Part shown: positions 54,884 to 63,409 of the stretch, in pieces
How positions within the stretch are numbered: the first letter of the stretch is position 1
Layout of the letters: each line of letters starts with the position of its first letter
Assembly (NCBI GenBank): GCA_913057905.1
Contig: CAJXPB010000002.1
Coordinates: 310,001 to 374,000, forward strand
DNA from: an uncultured Pseudomonadota bacterium
GTDB lineage: Bacteria; Myxococcota_A; Bradymonadia; Bradymonadales; Bradymonadaceae
DNA: 64,000 nt
Direction of reading: 5' to 3'
Notes under the pieces: model-generated
Told to the model about the DNA's origin: nothing
Database searches by the model: none
Seen by the model: only the letters and a program-made list of their open reading frames with translations
Translations under genes and position numbers: made by a program

Positions 54884-55677
54884 CGACACAGAGTTTTCTC
54901 GACGCAATCGAATGGACCCGACACGGCGATCACACCTTCGAAGGCACCTTCGGCGATAGCTGGGCAAATGGACCGGCTGCCTACGGCGGAATCATCGCCG
55001 CCGCCTTCATGCATCAACTGCGAGAGGCCTGTGATCGGCCGGATCAGAGTGCCCGTTCGTTTCACATGCATCTGTGCGCCCCGGTCTTCTCGGAACCGAC
55101 TCGCATGACGACGCGGCCCGACCGACTCGGTCATACGGTCTCGCACGTCAGCGCCGAGATGACCCAGAATGAAAACATCTGCGCGACCGCCCATGCGACC
55201 TTTGGCGCCGATCAGACCAACGGTCCGCAACGCGATGATCTGGAGCGGCCGTCGGTGCCACCCCCGAACGAAGTCGATCGCCAGGAGGAGACCCCGCTGT
55301 CTCCGGCGTTTGCCCAGCATTTCGACCACCGGTTCTGTCTGGGAGACCCACCGATGTCGGGGTCCCCACGAGCACGGACCGGCGGATGGCTGCGTGCCGT
55401 CGAACCGATGCCCCACGACGCCCGCCTGATGGCCGCGCTGATGGACGCCTGGATACCCAGCACCTTTCCCACCTACGAGTCCTTCCGGCGAACCCTGACG
55501 GTCGACTTTCGCTGCCAGTTTTTTGCTCCGCCCCGCGGAGATTCCGACACCTTCTACCTTTTCGATGCCCGGGTCGACTCGACCAGCGACGGATACGCCT
55601 GCGAGGATGCGACCCTCTGGGGGCCCGACGGAACCGTCGTGGCTCGTGCCCAGCAAACCTACGCAATTCTGGACTGA
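54880..55677 (+). CDS. Acyl-CoA thioesterase (double hot-dog)
   Basis: The 265-residue protein matches the TesB-like, 'thioesterase family' double hot-dog layout. The N-terminal hot-dog has NGPAAYGGIIAAAFMHQLRE and RSFHMHLCAPVFSEP. The second half has GGWLRAVEPMPHDARLMAALMDAWIPSTFP and TVDFRCQFF. It would hydrolyse acyl-CoA esters in the cytoplasm. It overlaps the phosphatidylcholine synthase gene by four bases, which suggests a shared role in lipid turnover, but that is inference. Confidence 0.82.
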   Translation: MTTQSFLDAIEWTRHGDHTFEGTFGDSWANGPAAYGGIIAAAFMHQLREACDRPDQSARSFHMHLCAPVFSEPTRMTTRPDRLGHTVSHVSAEMTQNENICATAHATFGADQTNGPQRDDLERPSVPPPNEVDRQEETPLSPAFAQHFDHRFCLGDPPMSGSPRARTGGWLRAVEPMPHDARLMAALMDAWIPSTFPTYESFRRTLTVDFRCQFFAPPRGDSDTFYLFDARVDSTSDGYACEDATLWGPDGTVVARAQQTYAILD

Positions 55678-55708
55678 TTCGACGGAAGGCACGATCGAAC
55701 GTCAGGCC

Positions 55709-55774
55709 TTGACACGCTGGACAGGTGGTTAGTATCGAACATCGACGATTAACGATGAAAGACATCCGTCGATG
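55709..55774 (+). promoter_or_regulatory. arsR-copA promoter region with inverted repeats
   Basis: TTGACA (55709-55714) is a candidate -35; a poor -10 lies near TAGTAT (55730). Two overlapping symmetries follow: CATCG (55740-55744) with CGATG (55753-55757), and CATCGACG (55740-55747) with CGTCGATG (55767-55774). They lie just before the ArsR start codon and are plausible operators for self-repression by the metal sensor. Confidence 0.45.
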
Positions 55775-55776
55775 CC

Positions 55777-56148
55777 ATGAACGATGTTCAAACCGACCCT
55801 GCCTGTCCCTGCTGCGGCACCGCCGTAGACGACGGCGACGCCGCCCGACTCTTCGACCCCGAGGAGCTCGAGCCGTCGCAGCGCGACCACCGGATCGCCG
55901 AGCTGGCCAAGGCCGTCGGGCATCCGACTCGGATTGCCATTCTGCGCATGTTGGCGGAGCGCGACACCTGCGTCTGCGGCGAGCTGGTCGACGCCCTGCC
56001 TTACGCTCAATCGACGGTGTCTCAGCACCTCAAGGTCCTCAGGGAGGCCGGACTCATCTGCGGTGAGTCCGATGGCACGAGCATGTGCTACTGCCTCGAT
56101 CCGGAGACCTACCGGCGCTTCCGAGTTCTTCTCTCCGATGTCGTCTAG
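55777..56148 (+). CDS. ArsR/SmtB-family metal-sensing repressor
   Basis: The 123-residue winged-helix repressor has the ArsR fold: [22 protein letters not shown], then the recognition helix [17 protein letters not shown]. The Cys-x-Cys pair at residues 65 and 67 is the metal-site motif of the family (ELCVCDL type). Additional N-terminal cysteines (ACPCCG) could complete a thiophilic metal site. It lies 41 bases before the copper ATPase gene, so it probably senses Cu(I) or a similar soft metal and controls copA. Confidence 0.9.
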   Translation: MNDVQTDPACPCCGTAVDDGDAARLFDPEELEPSQRDHRIAELAKAVGHPTRIAILRMLAERDTCVCGELVDALPYAQSTVSQHLKVLREAGLICGESDGTSMCYCLDPETYRRFRVLLSDVV

Positions 56149-56189
56149 ACTGCCGACGCATCGATTTTCCCATCCCGGACCCCACTTCT

Positions 56190-58499
56190 ATGAACGACGT
56201 ACCCGACGACAACAGCAACGCCCCACGCGACGAATACGAACTCGACATCGAGGGCATGACCTGCGCCTCGTGCGTCAACCACGTGCAGAAAGCCCTGGTC
56301 GGCGCAGGAGGCGTCCGTTCGGCCGACGTGAATATCGCCACCGAGCGGGCCTCGGTGAAGGTCGATACCGGCGAGCCGCCCTCGGATGTGGTCGAACGAT
56401 TGCGCCGGGCGATCGAAGACGCCGGCTACGAGCTGCGCGACGCGATCACCCCGTCGGGTGAATCGACGGACCGGGACACAAAGCAGGCGGAGGGAACCGG
56501 CAAAAAGCGCATGAGCGAGCGTCGGGCCGAAGAGGCCGCGACGTGGAAACGCCGCTGGGTCTTCGCCCTGTCGCTGACCATTCCGGTGGTACTCTTGCAG
56601 ATGGGCCCGAGTTGGTTCGGCATGGAGCTGTCCGGTGGGGCCAACCTGGGACGGCTGGGTCTGGCAGCCTACCTGACCACTCTGGTCGTCGGCTACGTGG
56701 GACCGTCCTACTTCAAGAGCGGGTGGAAGTCCCTCCGTAATGGCGCCGCCAATATGGACACCCTGATCTCGATGGGCACCAGTGTGGCCTGGCTCTTTTC
56801 GCTGGTGATCACGGGAGCGGCCTTCTTCGGCGTCACCATCGGCGACGGCCACGTCTACTTCGAGGCGGCGGTCATGATTCTGACCCTGATCTCGATCGGC
56901 AAATGGTTGGAAGCCAAGGCGAAGGGCCGCGCCGGGGAGGCGGTCGAAAAACTGCTCGACCTGGCGGCCGATTCCGCCGTCGTAAAGCGGGGCGGCGAAT
57001 GGACCGAAGTGCCCGTCGAAGACATTCAGGTCGACGACGTGATGCGGGTGCGGCCCGGCGAAAAGATCCCCACCGACGGGATCGTCGTCGACGGAAGAGC
57101 CAGCGTCGACGAGTCGATGGTGACCGGAGAGTCCGTCCCCGTCAGCAAGGAGCCCGGCGACGAAGTCATCGGCGCGACCATCGACACCGACGGGCAACTG
57201 ATCGTCCGGGCGACCCAGGTCGGAAGCGACACGGCCCTGGCAAAGATCGTCGAGTATGTCGAAAAGGCGCAGGGCTCGAAGGCCGACGTCCAGCGGATGG
57301 CCGACAGAGTCTCGGCGGTCTTCGTGCCGACGGTCATCGCCATTGCCGCGGTGACCTTCGCCGGCTGGCTTCTCTGGGGAGGAACGCTGAGCACCGCCAT
57401 TCTCGCCTCGGTGGCCGTGCTGATCATCGCATGCCCCTGCGCGCTGGGATTGGCCACCCCGACGGTCGTCATGGTCGGGACCGGCATGGGTGCCAACAAC
57501 GGGGTGCTCATCCAGGACGCCCAGGCACTGGAGCGCGCCCGAAGTATCGACACGATGATCTTCGACAAGACCGGCACCCTGACGACCGGCGACATGTCGG
57601 TGCAGACCTTTGAGGCCTGGGCCGACAACGACGACCAAGACGTCCTTCGCCTGGCCGCCGCACTCGAAGATGCCAGCGAACACCCCCTGGCCCGCGCCAT
57701 TGTCGAAGCCGCCGAGGAACGGAACATCGAATGGCCCTCGGTCAGCGACTTCGAATCGGTGGCGGGCGACGGTGTCACCGGTCACATCGACGGTCGCGAC
57801 CTGGCGATCGGCAAACCCGAGTGGGTCTTGCCCTCGGATCACCAAGCCTTCGGCCGGATCGACGAACTCCGGCAAAAAGGCGAGACCGTCATCGCGTTTA
57901 CAGAACGCGATCCCGACGCCGGTCAGAGTCAACTGCTGGGACTCTTTGCCATCGCCGATTCGCTGAAGCCCGAAGCCCGCGAGGTCGTCGAGTGGCTCCA
58001 GGCCGAAGACATCGGCGTCTGGATGATCACCGGGGACAACGAAGCGACGGCCCGGTCCATCGCCGAACAGGCCGGCATCGACCCGGAACACGTGATGGCC
58101 GAAGTCCGCCCCGAAGACAAAGCCGAGGCCGTCGCTGAACTGCAGTCCGGCGATAAGATCGTGGCCATGGTCGGCGACGGCATCAACGACGCCCCGGCTC
58201 TGGCGGCCGCAGACCTCGGCATGGCCCTGGGCACCGGCACCGACGTCGCCATCGAATCCGCCGCCATCACCCTGGTCAGCGGGTCGATGAAGGGCGTGCG
58301 CCGGGCGGTGAAACTCTCGCGGCTCACCTACCGCAAGATCGCCCAGAACCTCTTCTGGGCCTTCATCTACAACGTGGCGCTGATCCCGGTGGCAGCCTTC
58401 GGCATGATCGCTCCGGCGATGGGCGCGGCGGCGATGGCCGCCTCCGATGTGTGTGTCATCGGCAACGCCCTGTCGATGCGGCGGGTATCGCTCGACTGA
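56190..58499 (+). CDS. copA: Copper-exporting P1B-type ATPase
   Basis: The 769-residue inner-membrane pump has one N-terminal metal-binding domain (GMTCASC, Cys25 and Cys28), eight predicted helices, the actuator motif [10 protein letters not shown], the intramembrane metal motif [11 protein letters not shown], the phosphorylation site DKTGTLTTG, and the GDGIND hinge. CPC plus the sensor gene upstream points to Cu(I) export. The last helix reads [15 protein letters not shown]; the family usually has M-x2-S-S there, so the second serine is aspartate. The weak ribosome site leaves the start uncertain; an upstream frame to 56085 overlaps arsR and is rejected. Confidence 0.94.
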   Translation: MNDVPDDNSNAPRDEYELDIEGMTCASCVNHVQKALVGAGGVRSADVNIATERASVKVDTGEPPSDVVERLRRAIEDAGYELRDAITPSGESTDRDTKQAEGTGKKRMSERRAEEAATWKRRWVFALSLTIPVVLLQMGPSWFGMELSGGANLGRLGLAAYLTTLVVGYVGPSYFKSGWKSLRNGAANMDTLISMGTSVAWLFSLVITGAAFFGVTIGDGHVYFEAAVMILTLISIGKWLEAKAKGRAGEAVEKLLDLAADSAVVKRGGEWTEVPVEDIQVDDVMRVRPGEKIPTDGIVVDGRASVDESMVTGESVPVSKEPGDEVIGATIDTDGQLIVRATQVGSDTALAKIVEYVEKAQGSKADVQRMADRVSAVFVPTVIAIAAVTFAGWLLWGGTLSTAILASVAVLIIACPCALGLATPTVVMVGTGMGANNGVLIQDAQALERARSIDTMIFDKTGTLTTGDMSVQTFEAWADNDDQDVLRLAAALEDASEHPLARAIVEAAEERNIEWPSVSDFESVAGDGVTGHIDGRDLAIGKPEWVLPSDHQAFGRIDELRQKGETVIAFTERDPDAGQSQLLGLFAIADSLKPEAREVVEWLQAEDIGVWMITGDNEATARSIAEQAGIDPEHVMAEVRPEDKAEAVAELQSGDKIVAMVGDGINDAPALAAADLGMALGTGTDVAIESAAITLVSGSMKGVRRAVKLSRLTYRKIAQNLFWAFIYNVALIPVAAFGMIAPAMGAAAMAASDVCVIGNALSMRRVSLD

Positions 58500-58516
58500 C
58501 AACTCCGGGCGATAGA

Positions 58517-59665
58517 CTACGACTCTCCGCGGTCGATCTTGTCGCCGAATTTCTCGCGGATGGCGTCGAGGGTGTGTTCAAGTTCGCTCTCCTGGTCGGC
58601 CGACGACGACGCAAACAGGTCGGCCTGCACGGCCTGGTCGGCATCGATCAGGTCGTAGGCGGCGGCACCGACCAGGCGGATCGGCCGCGACAAGTCCAGC
58701 TCTGACAGCCGGGTCTTTGCCGTCTCGAACAGGGTCTTCGAGTCGTCGGCCGCCGTCGGCAGCTTCACCTGCCGGGTCGCCAGCGAAAACGTATCGTCGT
58801 AGCGGACCTTCACCCGCACTCCTCGAGCCTTCAGCTCTTTTTTGCGCAGTTCCCGGGCGACCGTCTGGCAGTGCCCGCGCAACTGGTCGGCCACGGGGCC
58901 GGGGCCGCTGATATTGTCGCGCAGGGTCCCCTCCGAGCCGACAGACTTTTGCTCCGAGTCGGCTACGACCGGCCGTTCGTCCTCCCCGCGGGCCAGAGAC
59001 TGAATGTGCCCGGCGAAGTTGCCGAGCTCGCTGCGCAACCATGCTTCATCGGCCTCGGCGACATCGCCGATCGTCTCGAGCCCCAGCTCGTTGAGGGTCT
59101 GCTTGGCCTTCGGTCCGACGCCCCAGATCTTGCCCACATCCATGGGCGCGATGTACTCGCGCTCCGAACCGCGCGGGATCTCGGTGACGCCGTCGGGTTT
59201 GTCGAGATCGCTGCCCAGCTTGGCCAGAAACTTGTTTTTGGCGATCCCCACCGACGCGGTCAGGTCGGTCTCCTCCTGGATGTCGGCGCGGATCTTCGCG
59301 GCCATCTCCCTCGGCTCGCCGAACAGCCTGCGCGACCCGCTCATATCCAGAAAGGCCTCGTCCAGGCTCAGCTTCTCGACTAGCGGCGTGTAGTTGCCGA
59401 GGATCTCCATGATCTCGCTGCTGACTTCCGCATACAGGGACATCCGCGGCTCCACGACGACCGCATCGGGACAGCGCTCCAGCGCCTCCGACATCGGCTG
59501 AGCGCTGTGCACACCGTAAGGTCGCGCCTCATAGCTGCAGGTCGCCACCACGCCGCGCTCCCGCGAGCCTCCCACGATCACGGGCTCTCCTCGCAGTTCC
59601 GGACGCTCCCTCTGCTCGATCGACGCGTAGAAAGCGTCCATGTCGACGTGAAGAATGATCCTCAT
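58517..59665 (-). CDS. dinB: DNA polymerase IV (Y family)
   Basis: The 382-residue translesion polymerase starts with the Y-family block ILHVDMDAFYASIEQRE. It has EKLSLDEAFLDMSGSRRL with the catalytic Asp-Glu pair, SVGIAKNKFLAKLGSDLDKP, and two helix-hairpin-helix elements (GVGPKAKQTLNELGLETIGD). The C-terminal little-finger domain follows. A terminal beta-clamp-binding motif is suggested by QADLFASSS. The start follows CTGGAG. I do not see a recognisable LexA box in the upstream spacer. Confidence 0.95.
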   Translation of the reverse strand: MRIILHVDMDAFYASIEQRERPELRGEPVIVGGSRERGVVATCSYEARPYGVHSAQPMSEALERCPDAVVVEPRMSLYAEVSSEIMEILGNYTPLVEKLSLDEAFLDMSGSRRLFGEPREMAAKIRADIQEETDLTASVGIAKNKFLAKLGSDLDKPDGVTEIPRGSEREYIAPMDVGKIWGVGPKAKQTLNELGLETIGDVAEADEAWLRSELGNFAGHIQSLARGEDERPVVADSEQKSVGSEGTLRDNISGPGPVADQLRGHCQTVARELRKKELKARGVRVKVRYDDTFSLATRQVKLPTAADDSKTLFETAKTRLSELDLSRPIRLVGAAAYDLIDADQAVQADLFASSSADQESELEHTLDAIREKFGDKIDRGES

Positions 59666-59801
59666 GTTATTTCTCCAGAAACTCTCCGCAACGAATATGG
59701 GGGCTATGCATCCTAACTATGAGCATCACGGCGTACCGTGGCCACTTTGGTGTGTGGGCCGAGTGGTTTGAGGGAGGAGATGGGGAGCACACGCGTCGGT
59801 T

Positions 59802-59818
59802 TTGACAGTAGCTGTCAA
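59802..59818. promoter_or_regulatory. Palindrome upstream of the rhodopsin gene
   Basis: TTGACAG-TAG-CTGTCAA is a perfect 7-base inverted repeat. Its left arm contains TTGACA, which could also be a -35 element, though no good -10 follows at 16-18 bases. It lies 40 bases before the rhodopsin start codon. It could be the binding site of a light, oxygen or stress regulator that blocks or recruits RNA polymerase. Role inferred. Confidence 0.5.
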
Positions 59819-59833
59819 TCTATACCTCAACTA

Positions 59834-59854
59834 GCAGCTTCGGCTGCGGGAGGA
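59834..59854 (+). promoter_or_regulatory. Leader hairpin and ribosome site of the rhodopsin gene
   Basis: GCAGC-TTCG-GCTGC (59834-59847) is a 5-base stem closed by a stable tetraloop. It abuts the strong ribosome site GGGAGGA (59848-59854), four bases before the start codon. A hairpin directly before the ribosome site can affect initiation or protect the message. Confidence 0.5.
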
Positions 59855-59858
59855 CCTG

Positions 59859-60653
59859 ATGGAAACGCTGACTCTGTCTGCTGGCCAATACAATCTGATC
59901 TACAATCTCATCTCGATGACGCTCGCCGTGATGGGCGGGGCCTTCATCTTCTTCCTGGCGGCGAGCAATCGCATCAGCCGGGACCACCGCGCCTCGATGT
60001 ACGTCTCGGCGGTCATCGTCGCCATCGCCGGGTACCACTACTTCCGCATCTTCGGCAGCTTCGGACATGCGACGACGTTGCTGGAGGGAGGTGGCTACGA
60101 GTTCCAGGCCGCCCTCTTCAATGATGCATACCGATACGTCGACTGGATCATCACCGTGCCGCTGTTGATGGTCGAGCTCGTATTGGTGCTCGACTTCGAC
60201 GATAGCACCCGGCGGAAGTTCATCGCGAAAATGACGATCGCGGCATTCCTGATGATCGCGCTGGGCTATCCGGGCGAAATCGCCACCGCGCAGTCGTCGA
60301 TCCTGCTGTGGGGTACCCTCAGCACGATTCCGTTCGTCTACCTGGTGTATGTCATCTGGAGCGAACTCGGTGACGCCATCGAGCAGGAGAGCGAGCGCGT
60401 CCAAATTCTAATGCGCAACACACGCCTGCTCATTCTGTTCACTTGGGGCGTCTATCCGATCGCGTACCTGGCTCCCGTCATGGGGCTGGAGGGCGCAACC
60501 GCGATGACGACCCTGCAGGTCGGCTACTGCATCGCCGATATGGCCGCCAAGGCCGGCTACGGTGTCATGATTTACTCGATCGCCCGTCAGAAGACGATCG
60601 AGCACGGTGGAGTGCAGGACCAGGTTGCCCGATCGGCGCAACCGGCTGAATGA
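59859..60653 (+). CDS. Xanthorhodopsin-type light-driven proton pump
   Basis: The 264-residue seven-helix retinal protein matches xanthorhodopsin more closely than proteorhodopsin (GQYNLIYNL, FNDAYRYVDW, TWGVYPIAYL). Key pump residues are present: Arg92, Asp95 (proton acceptor), Thr99 and Glu106 (proton donor) in RYVDWIITVPLLMVELVL; Leu103 at the tuning position suggests green absorption. His60 (GYHYFRIF) pairs with the acceptor. Lys231 binds retinal and Asp227 is the second counterion (IADMAAKAGYG). Gly152 in LLWGTLSTIPF is at the position whose glycine leaves room for a carotenoid antenna. Retinal and ketocarotenoid biosynthesis genes are not in the window. The start has a strong ribosome site. 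Confidence 0.95.
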   Translation: METLTLSAGQYNLIYNLISMTLAVMGGAFIFFLAASNRISRDHRASMYVSAVIVAIAGYHYFRIFGSFGHATTLLEGGGYEFQAALFNDAYRYVDWIITVPLLMVELVLVLDFDDSTRRKFIAKMTIAAFLMIALGYPGEIATAQSSILLWGTLSTIPFVYLVYVIWSELGDAIEQESERVQILMRNTRLLILFTWGVYPIAYLAPVMGLEGATAMTTLQVGYCIADMAAKAGYGVMIYSIARQKTIEHGGVQDQVARSAQPAE

Positions 60654-60669
60654 TGTAGCGTAGAACATT

Positions 60670-60706
60670 CGTCCGGAGGGCCCCGGCTTGCGGGGCTCTT
60701 CGGACG
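60670..60706 (+). terminator. Hairpin after the rhodopsin gene
   Basis: A 16-base-pair stem (with two G-T pairs) pairs CGTCCGGAGGGCCCCG with CGGGGCTCTTCGGACG around a 5-base loop. It lies 17 bases after the stop codon. The following TTGCCCCG is not a T-run, so it may stop or protect the transcript rather than act as a textbook terminator. Confidence 0.65.
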
Positions 60707-60788
60707 TTGCCCCGACCGGTGTTTCCGTCCTAGGCTGACCGGCTGAACTGTCACCGACGTTCCGGTTTACCTAGGCCTTGCCCCTTCT

Positions 60789-62459
60789 ATGTCCGAGACG
60801 GAGTCACCGCTCTCGCCCGAAGCCGTCGACATCCTCCTCGTCGACGGACTTGAGCGCGGCGTGGGAGACTGGGATATTCGAGAGGATTCCCTGTTTCTGA
60901 ACCGTGCCTGGTGGCGGCTGATCGGATACGACGAACCCTCGGGGTATGTCTCGCACCGAAAAATCTGGTCTCGCATCCACCCCGACGATCGAACCGGTCT
61001 GCTAGAGGCCTACCGCGACGCGTTGGCGGGACCCGACGACATGCTCGCCTGCACCTTGCGGCTCGCCCGCCAGGATGGAAGCTGGCTTCGCGCGGAGTTG
61101 AAGGCGCGGCTGATTCGCGACAACGCGGGTTGGGTCGAACGCGTCGTCGGATCCCTCTCGGACGTCTCGGATCTACTCGATCGAGAGCGTCGTCTCGAAA
61201 AGTTGAGCCGACGGGACCGAACCACCGGGCTACTGAACTACGACGGGTTCTGCGAGGCCGTCGAATCGTATCGCCGCCAGATACCGGCCGATCGGGTCGA
61301 TGCCCTCGTCCATCTGGACGTACAGCGGTTTCGAGACATCAACGGTTCGCTGGGCCACGAGCTCGCCGACCGGCTGCTGAGGCGCTGTGCGGCCCGCATC
61401 AAGGCCTTCTTTGGAGCGGACGTGCCGATCGGCCGAATCGGCGCCGATGAATTCGTGGTGTTTCAGACCGACGTCACCGACCGGGAAGCTACAAAGGCGA
61501 AGCTCGATGACTTCCTGACCGTCTTTCGATCGGCCTTTACGATCGGCGACCGGCAGCTCTTCGTCGATGCCAAAATAGGGGTCCGTCTGGCCTACGACGA
61601 CGAGGAAGACCGCCCCGTCTCCGAACTACTCGACCACGCCGGGATCGCACTTCATCGGGCCAAGGAATCGCAGACCAAGACGACGGTCTTCTTCAAGGGC
61701 CGCTTCAAGGACCGGATCGAACGGCGGCTCGAACGGCTCACCGGACTCCAACAGGCGCTGGAACGCGACAGTTTCGAGCTGTACTTCCAGCCGATCGTCG
61801 ACCTGGAGTCGCGCAAGCCGGTCTTCTGGGAGGCGCTGCTTCGCTGGCACCGGCCCGATGGCCATCTCGCCGGCCCCAGCGAGGTGATCCCGCTGGCCGA
61901 AGATTCCGGGATCATCCTCCCGATCACCGAATGGGTCGTCGAAGAGGCGTGTCGGGTGATGCACAGCCAGTCCGGTGCGACAGACTGGAAGGACGCCCGC
62001 ATCAGCATCAACCTCTCGGGGCTGCACGCTCGGCGCCACGATGTACCCGAACGCCTGGCTCAGCGAGTGCGAGAGGCCGGCCAGGACCCGGGACGCTTTC
62101 TATTCGAGTTGACCGAGACCCGTCTGGCCGAATCAAAGCAGGCGGGTGCCCGCATGCTGGATGCCCTGCACGATGCGGGATTCTCCACGGCGATCGACGA
62201 CTTCGGAACCGGGTATTCGGCGCTCGACGCCCTGGACATCTTCGATGTGGACTACATCAAGATCGACAAGGCGTTCGTCCAGGCCGACCCCTCGAACCAC
62301 AAATGGTCGGTCGTCCGCATGCTGGCCGACATGGCCGACGCACTCGGCGTCGATCTGATCGCCGAGGGGATCGAGAACCAAGACCAGCACGAGGCACTCC
62401 GACGCCTCGGCATTCCCCTCGGCCAGGGATACCTCTACAGCAGACCGAAGAGCCTCTGA
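60789..62459 (+). CDS. PAS-GGDEF-EAL protein, probably a cyclic-di-GMP phosphodiesterase
   Basis: The 556-residue cytoplasmic protein has an N-terminal PAS domain (residues ~20-130; NRAWWRLIGYDEP, IWSRIHPDDR). A GGDEF domain (~140-295) has its active motif changed to GADEF (RIGADEFVVFQ), so cyclase activity is doubtful. A full EAL domain follows (~305-556; FWEALLRWHRP, SINLSGLHAR, FELTETRL, AIDDFGTGYSALDAL, YIKIDKAF, IAEGIENQ, GQGYLYSRP). All metal and catalytic residues of EAL seem present, so it likely hydrolyses cyclic-di-GMP. It is 135 bases downstream of the rhodopsin gene, with a hairpin between, and abuts the convergent M50 peptidase gene. Confidence 0.9.
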   Translation: MSETESPLSPEAVDILLVDGLERGVGDWDIREDSLFLNRAWWRLIGYDEPSGYVSHRKIWSRIHPDDRTGLLEAYRDALAGPDDMLACTLRLARQDGSWLRAELKARLIRDNAGWVERVVGSLSDVSDLLDRERRLEKLSRRDRTTGLLNYDGFCEAVESYRRQIPADRVDALVHLDVQRFRDINGSLGHELADRLLRRCAARIKAFFGADVPIGRIGADEFVVFQTDVTDREATKAKLDDFLTVFRSAFTIGDRQLFVDAKIGVRLAYDDEEDRPVSELLDHAGIALHRAKESQTKTTVFFKGRFKDRIERRLERLTGLQQALERDSFELYFQPIVDLESRKPVFWEALLRWHRPDGHLAGPSEVIPLAEDSGIILPITEWVVEEACRVMHSQSGATDWKDARISINLSGLHARRHDVPERLAQRVREAGQDPGRFLFELTETRLAESKQAGARMLDALHDAGFSTAIDDFGTGYSALDALDIFDVDYIKIDKAFVQADPSNHKWSVVRMLADMADALGVDLIAEGIENQDQHEALRRLGIPLGQGYLYSRPKSL

Positions 62460-63230
62460 TCACACACGCATGCCGGGCCCGCGTCCTCCGCCCGGACCGC
62501 CGCGCAACTGCTGCAGGATCTGCCAGTTCTGCATGCCGAAGAAAAACGCGATGATTAGCAAAAAGAAGGGGTCCAGGATCGGAACGACGAGCGAACCGAC
62601 GACCAATATCCCCAGGACCACCAGCGAGCTGAAGGCGGAGTAGTACATCGCCTTTCCGCGGTTTTTGTAGATGCCGCGCAGCGCATGCAGAACCACGTGA
62701 CCCCCATCGAGCGGGTTGATCGGCAGCAGGTTGAAGACGGCCCAGACCACGTTGATGAGGGCCATGATGTAGAAGAAGTACGCCAGGAAGCTGACCGCTC
62801 CGCTGATCTCACTGAGACCCCCGGGAATGCCCGTCCCGGAGACAAACAGAAGGCCGAGCCAGGCCACCAACGCCACCAGAAAGCTGAAGGCGGGCCCCGC
62901 CAGACTGATGGCGATCGACTTGCCCGGCGGTGAGTCGCCGCGCCGGTCGTTGATGGTCACCCCTCCGAAGCCCTGCAACACGATCGTGCTGGCCCCGTAG
63001 CCGAAATACTTCAGCGTCAGTGCATGCCCCAGTTCGTGGACCAGGACCCCGATGAAGATGGTCGGCCCCCAGATCAGGGTGTTGAGGACGATCAGATCGA
63101 TACCGCCCTGGGACGCCGAGATGCCCATCAACGAAAACAGCGCGATCAGCCCTAAAAAGAAGGGCTCCATATAGACCCGGTGGCCGAAGAGATCGAAGAG
63201 GTGCCACCGCGTACTCTGACTGCCGAACAT
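62460..63230 (-). CDS. Site-2-protease-type M50 metallopeptidase
   Basis: The 256-residue inner-membrane protease has the zinc motif VLVHELGHALTLKYFGYGA in a hydrophobic helix and the third ligand in NLLPINPLDGGHVVL. A C-terminal cluster of helices and a Gly/Arg-rich tail (RGGPGGGRGPGMRV) follow. It belongs to the small rhomboid-like S2P group without PDZ or CBS domains. Such enzymes cut membrane proteins within the bilayer. ATG 63230 is chosen because the hydrophobic region begins soon after; the long ORF to 63410 adds an unlikely N terminus. Its last base abuts the end of the EAL gene. Confidence 0.85.
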   Translation of the reverse strand: MFGSQSTRWHLFDLFGHRVYMEPFFLGLIALFSLMGISASQGGIDLIVLNTLIWGPTIFIGVLVHELGHALTLKYFGYGASTIVLQGFGGVTINDRRGDSPPGKSIAISLAGPAFSFLVALVAWLGLLFVSGTGIPGGLSEISGAVSFLAYFFYIMALINVVWAVFNLLPINPLDGGHVVLHALRGIYKNRGKAMYYSAFSSLVVLGILVVGSLVVPILDPFFLLIIAFFFGMQNWQILQQLRGGPGGGRGPGMRV

Positions 63231-63409
63231 GGTATTGCCCACAGGAGGGAAACGAAGGGACGTCGACACCGCAAGAACGTAACAACCGTATCGATCTGTT
63301 CCACCGTCAGACGAAACAGATCCCGGGTCTGCGCCGAAAACAAAGGGTGTGGGGGGAAAGCTCCCGGAGCCGGAACATACGATGACCCGACGGATGGCAG
63401 GAGAGACCA

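Noticed and set aside
56145..58502. A 785-codon open frame opposite copA
   Set aside because: It mirrors a clear P-type ATPase and is rich in Asp, Gly and His runs derived from the complementary codons.
59666..59735. LexA (SOS) box before dinB
   Set aside because: No convincing inverted repeat of a known LexA type is visible near the start.
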